Shown piece after piece: positions 5,844 to 5,934 of a DNA stretch of 5,934 nt. The notes below the pieces were generated by a model, which saw nothing but the letters and a program-made list of their open reading frames with translations, was not told the origin of the DNA and ran no database searches. Within the stretch, counting starts at the first letter, position 1, and every line of letters starts with the position of its first letter. This stretch comes from VGWF01 sp964423465. GTDB taxonomy: Bacteria > Verrucomicrobiota > Kiritimatiellia > PWTM01. A program made the translations under genes and the position numbers. Location of the stretch: NCBI GenBank assembly GCA_964423465.1, contig CAYRFK010000285.1, positions 1-5,934 on the forward strand, written 5' to 3'.

Positions 5844-5934
5844 GGCGAGCTACTGCGAGCCCGCACGCCGCGCCTCGTGACGTCCTCTCCGGCCTCGCGT
5901 AGCCCGGCCCTCCAGCACCTGGTGGATGTTGGGT

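Larger units (their letters stand above)
5439..5934. other. Gene-free, repeat-rich intergenic region
   Basis: No reading frame here shows domain-like composition, a ribosome binding site and a plausible start together. The frames that are open are built from the repeats and translate to low-complexity peptides. The stretch instead holds several short-period arrays and palindromes, listed separately. There is no obvious terminator with a T-run after the peptidase gene. Confidence 0.75.

Overview
The window reads as a fragment of a GC-rich bacterial genome, probably from the PVC superphylum (Verrucomicrobiota/Kiritimatiellota or a close relative). Three things point there: a secreted right-handed beta-helix protein with a YVS...PYTSW...TIQAAVDAA opening and a VDIGAYEF end, a style I associate with those phyla; a high load of predicted secreted proteins; and intergenic DNA made of degenerate heptanucleotide arrays and GC-rich palindromes. 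The assignment rests on recollection and style, not on a search. A run of exactly 100 N (1317-1416) shows that this is a draft scaffold.

Layout. At 1-1300 (minus) is the N-terminal part of a secreted M28-family zinc aminopeptidase with all five expected metal ligands; its C-terminus runs off the left edge. The gap then replaces the region between this gene and a divergently oriented gene at 1444-3129 (plus), a 561-residue secreted beta-helix protein with a regular Cys/Ser and Asn ladder. It is convergent, over 42 bp, with a complete peptide deformylase gene (3172-3732, minus). Deformylase has a good sigma70-like promoter placed so that transcription would begin at its GTG start codon. Divergent from it is a 504-residue secreted protein (3924-5438, plus): an alpha/beta N-terminal domain followed by a gluzincin-like metallopeptidase domain with an HExxH motif. 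The last 496 bp (5439-5934) hold no convincing gene but a dense patchwork of short-period repeats and three related palindromes.

How the parts relate. No operon is visible: neighbouring genes alternate in strand. Deformylase is housekeeping (removal of the N-terminal formyl group from new proteins). The other three products are predicted to be exported, two of them likely zinc peptidases, which would suit a heterotroph that breaks down polymers, but nothing here ties them into one pathway. I see no defence, mobile or biosynthetic system. The most unusual content is the repeat-rich intergenic DNA and the possibly leaderless deformylase transcript.
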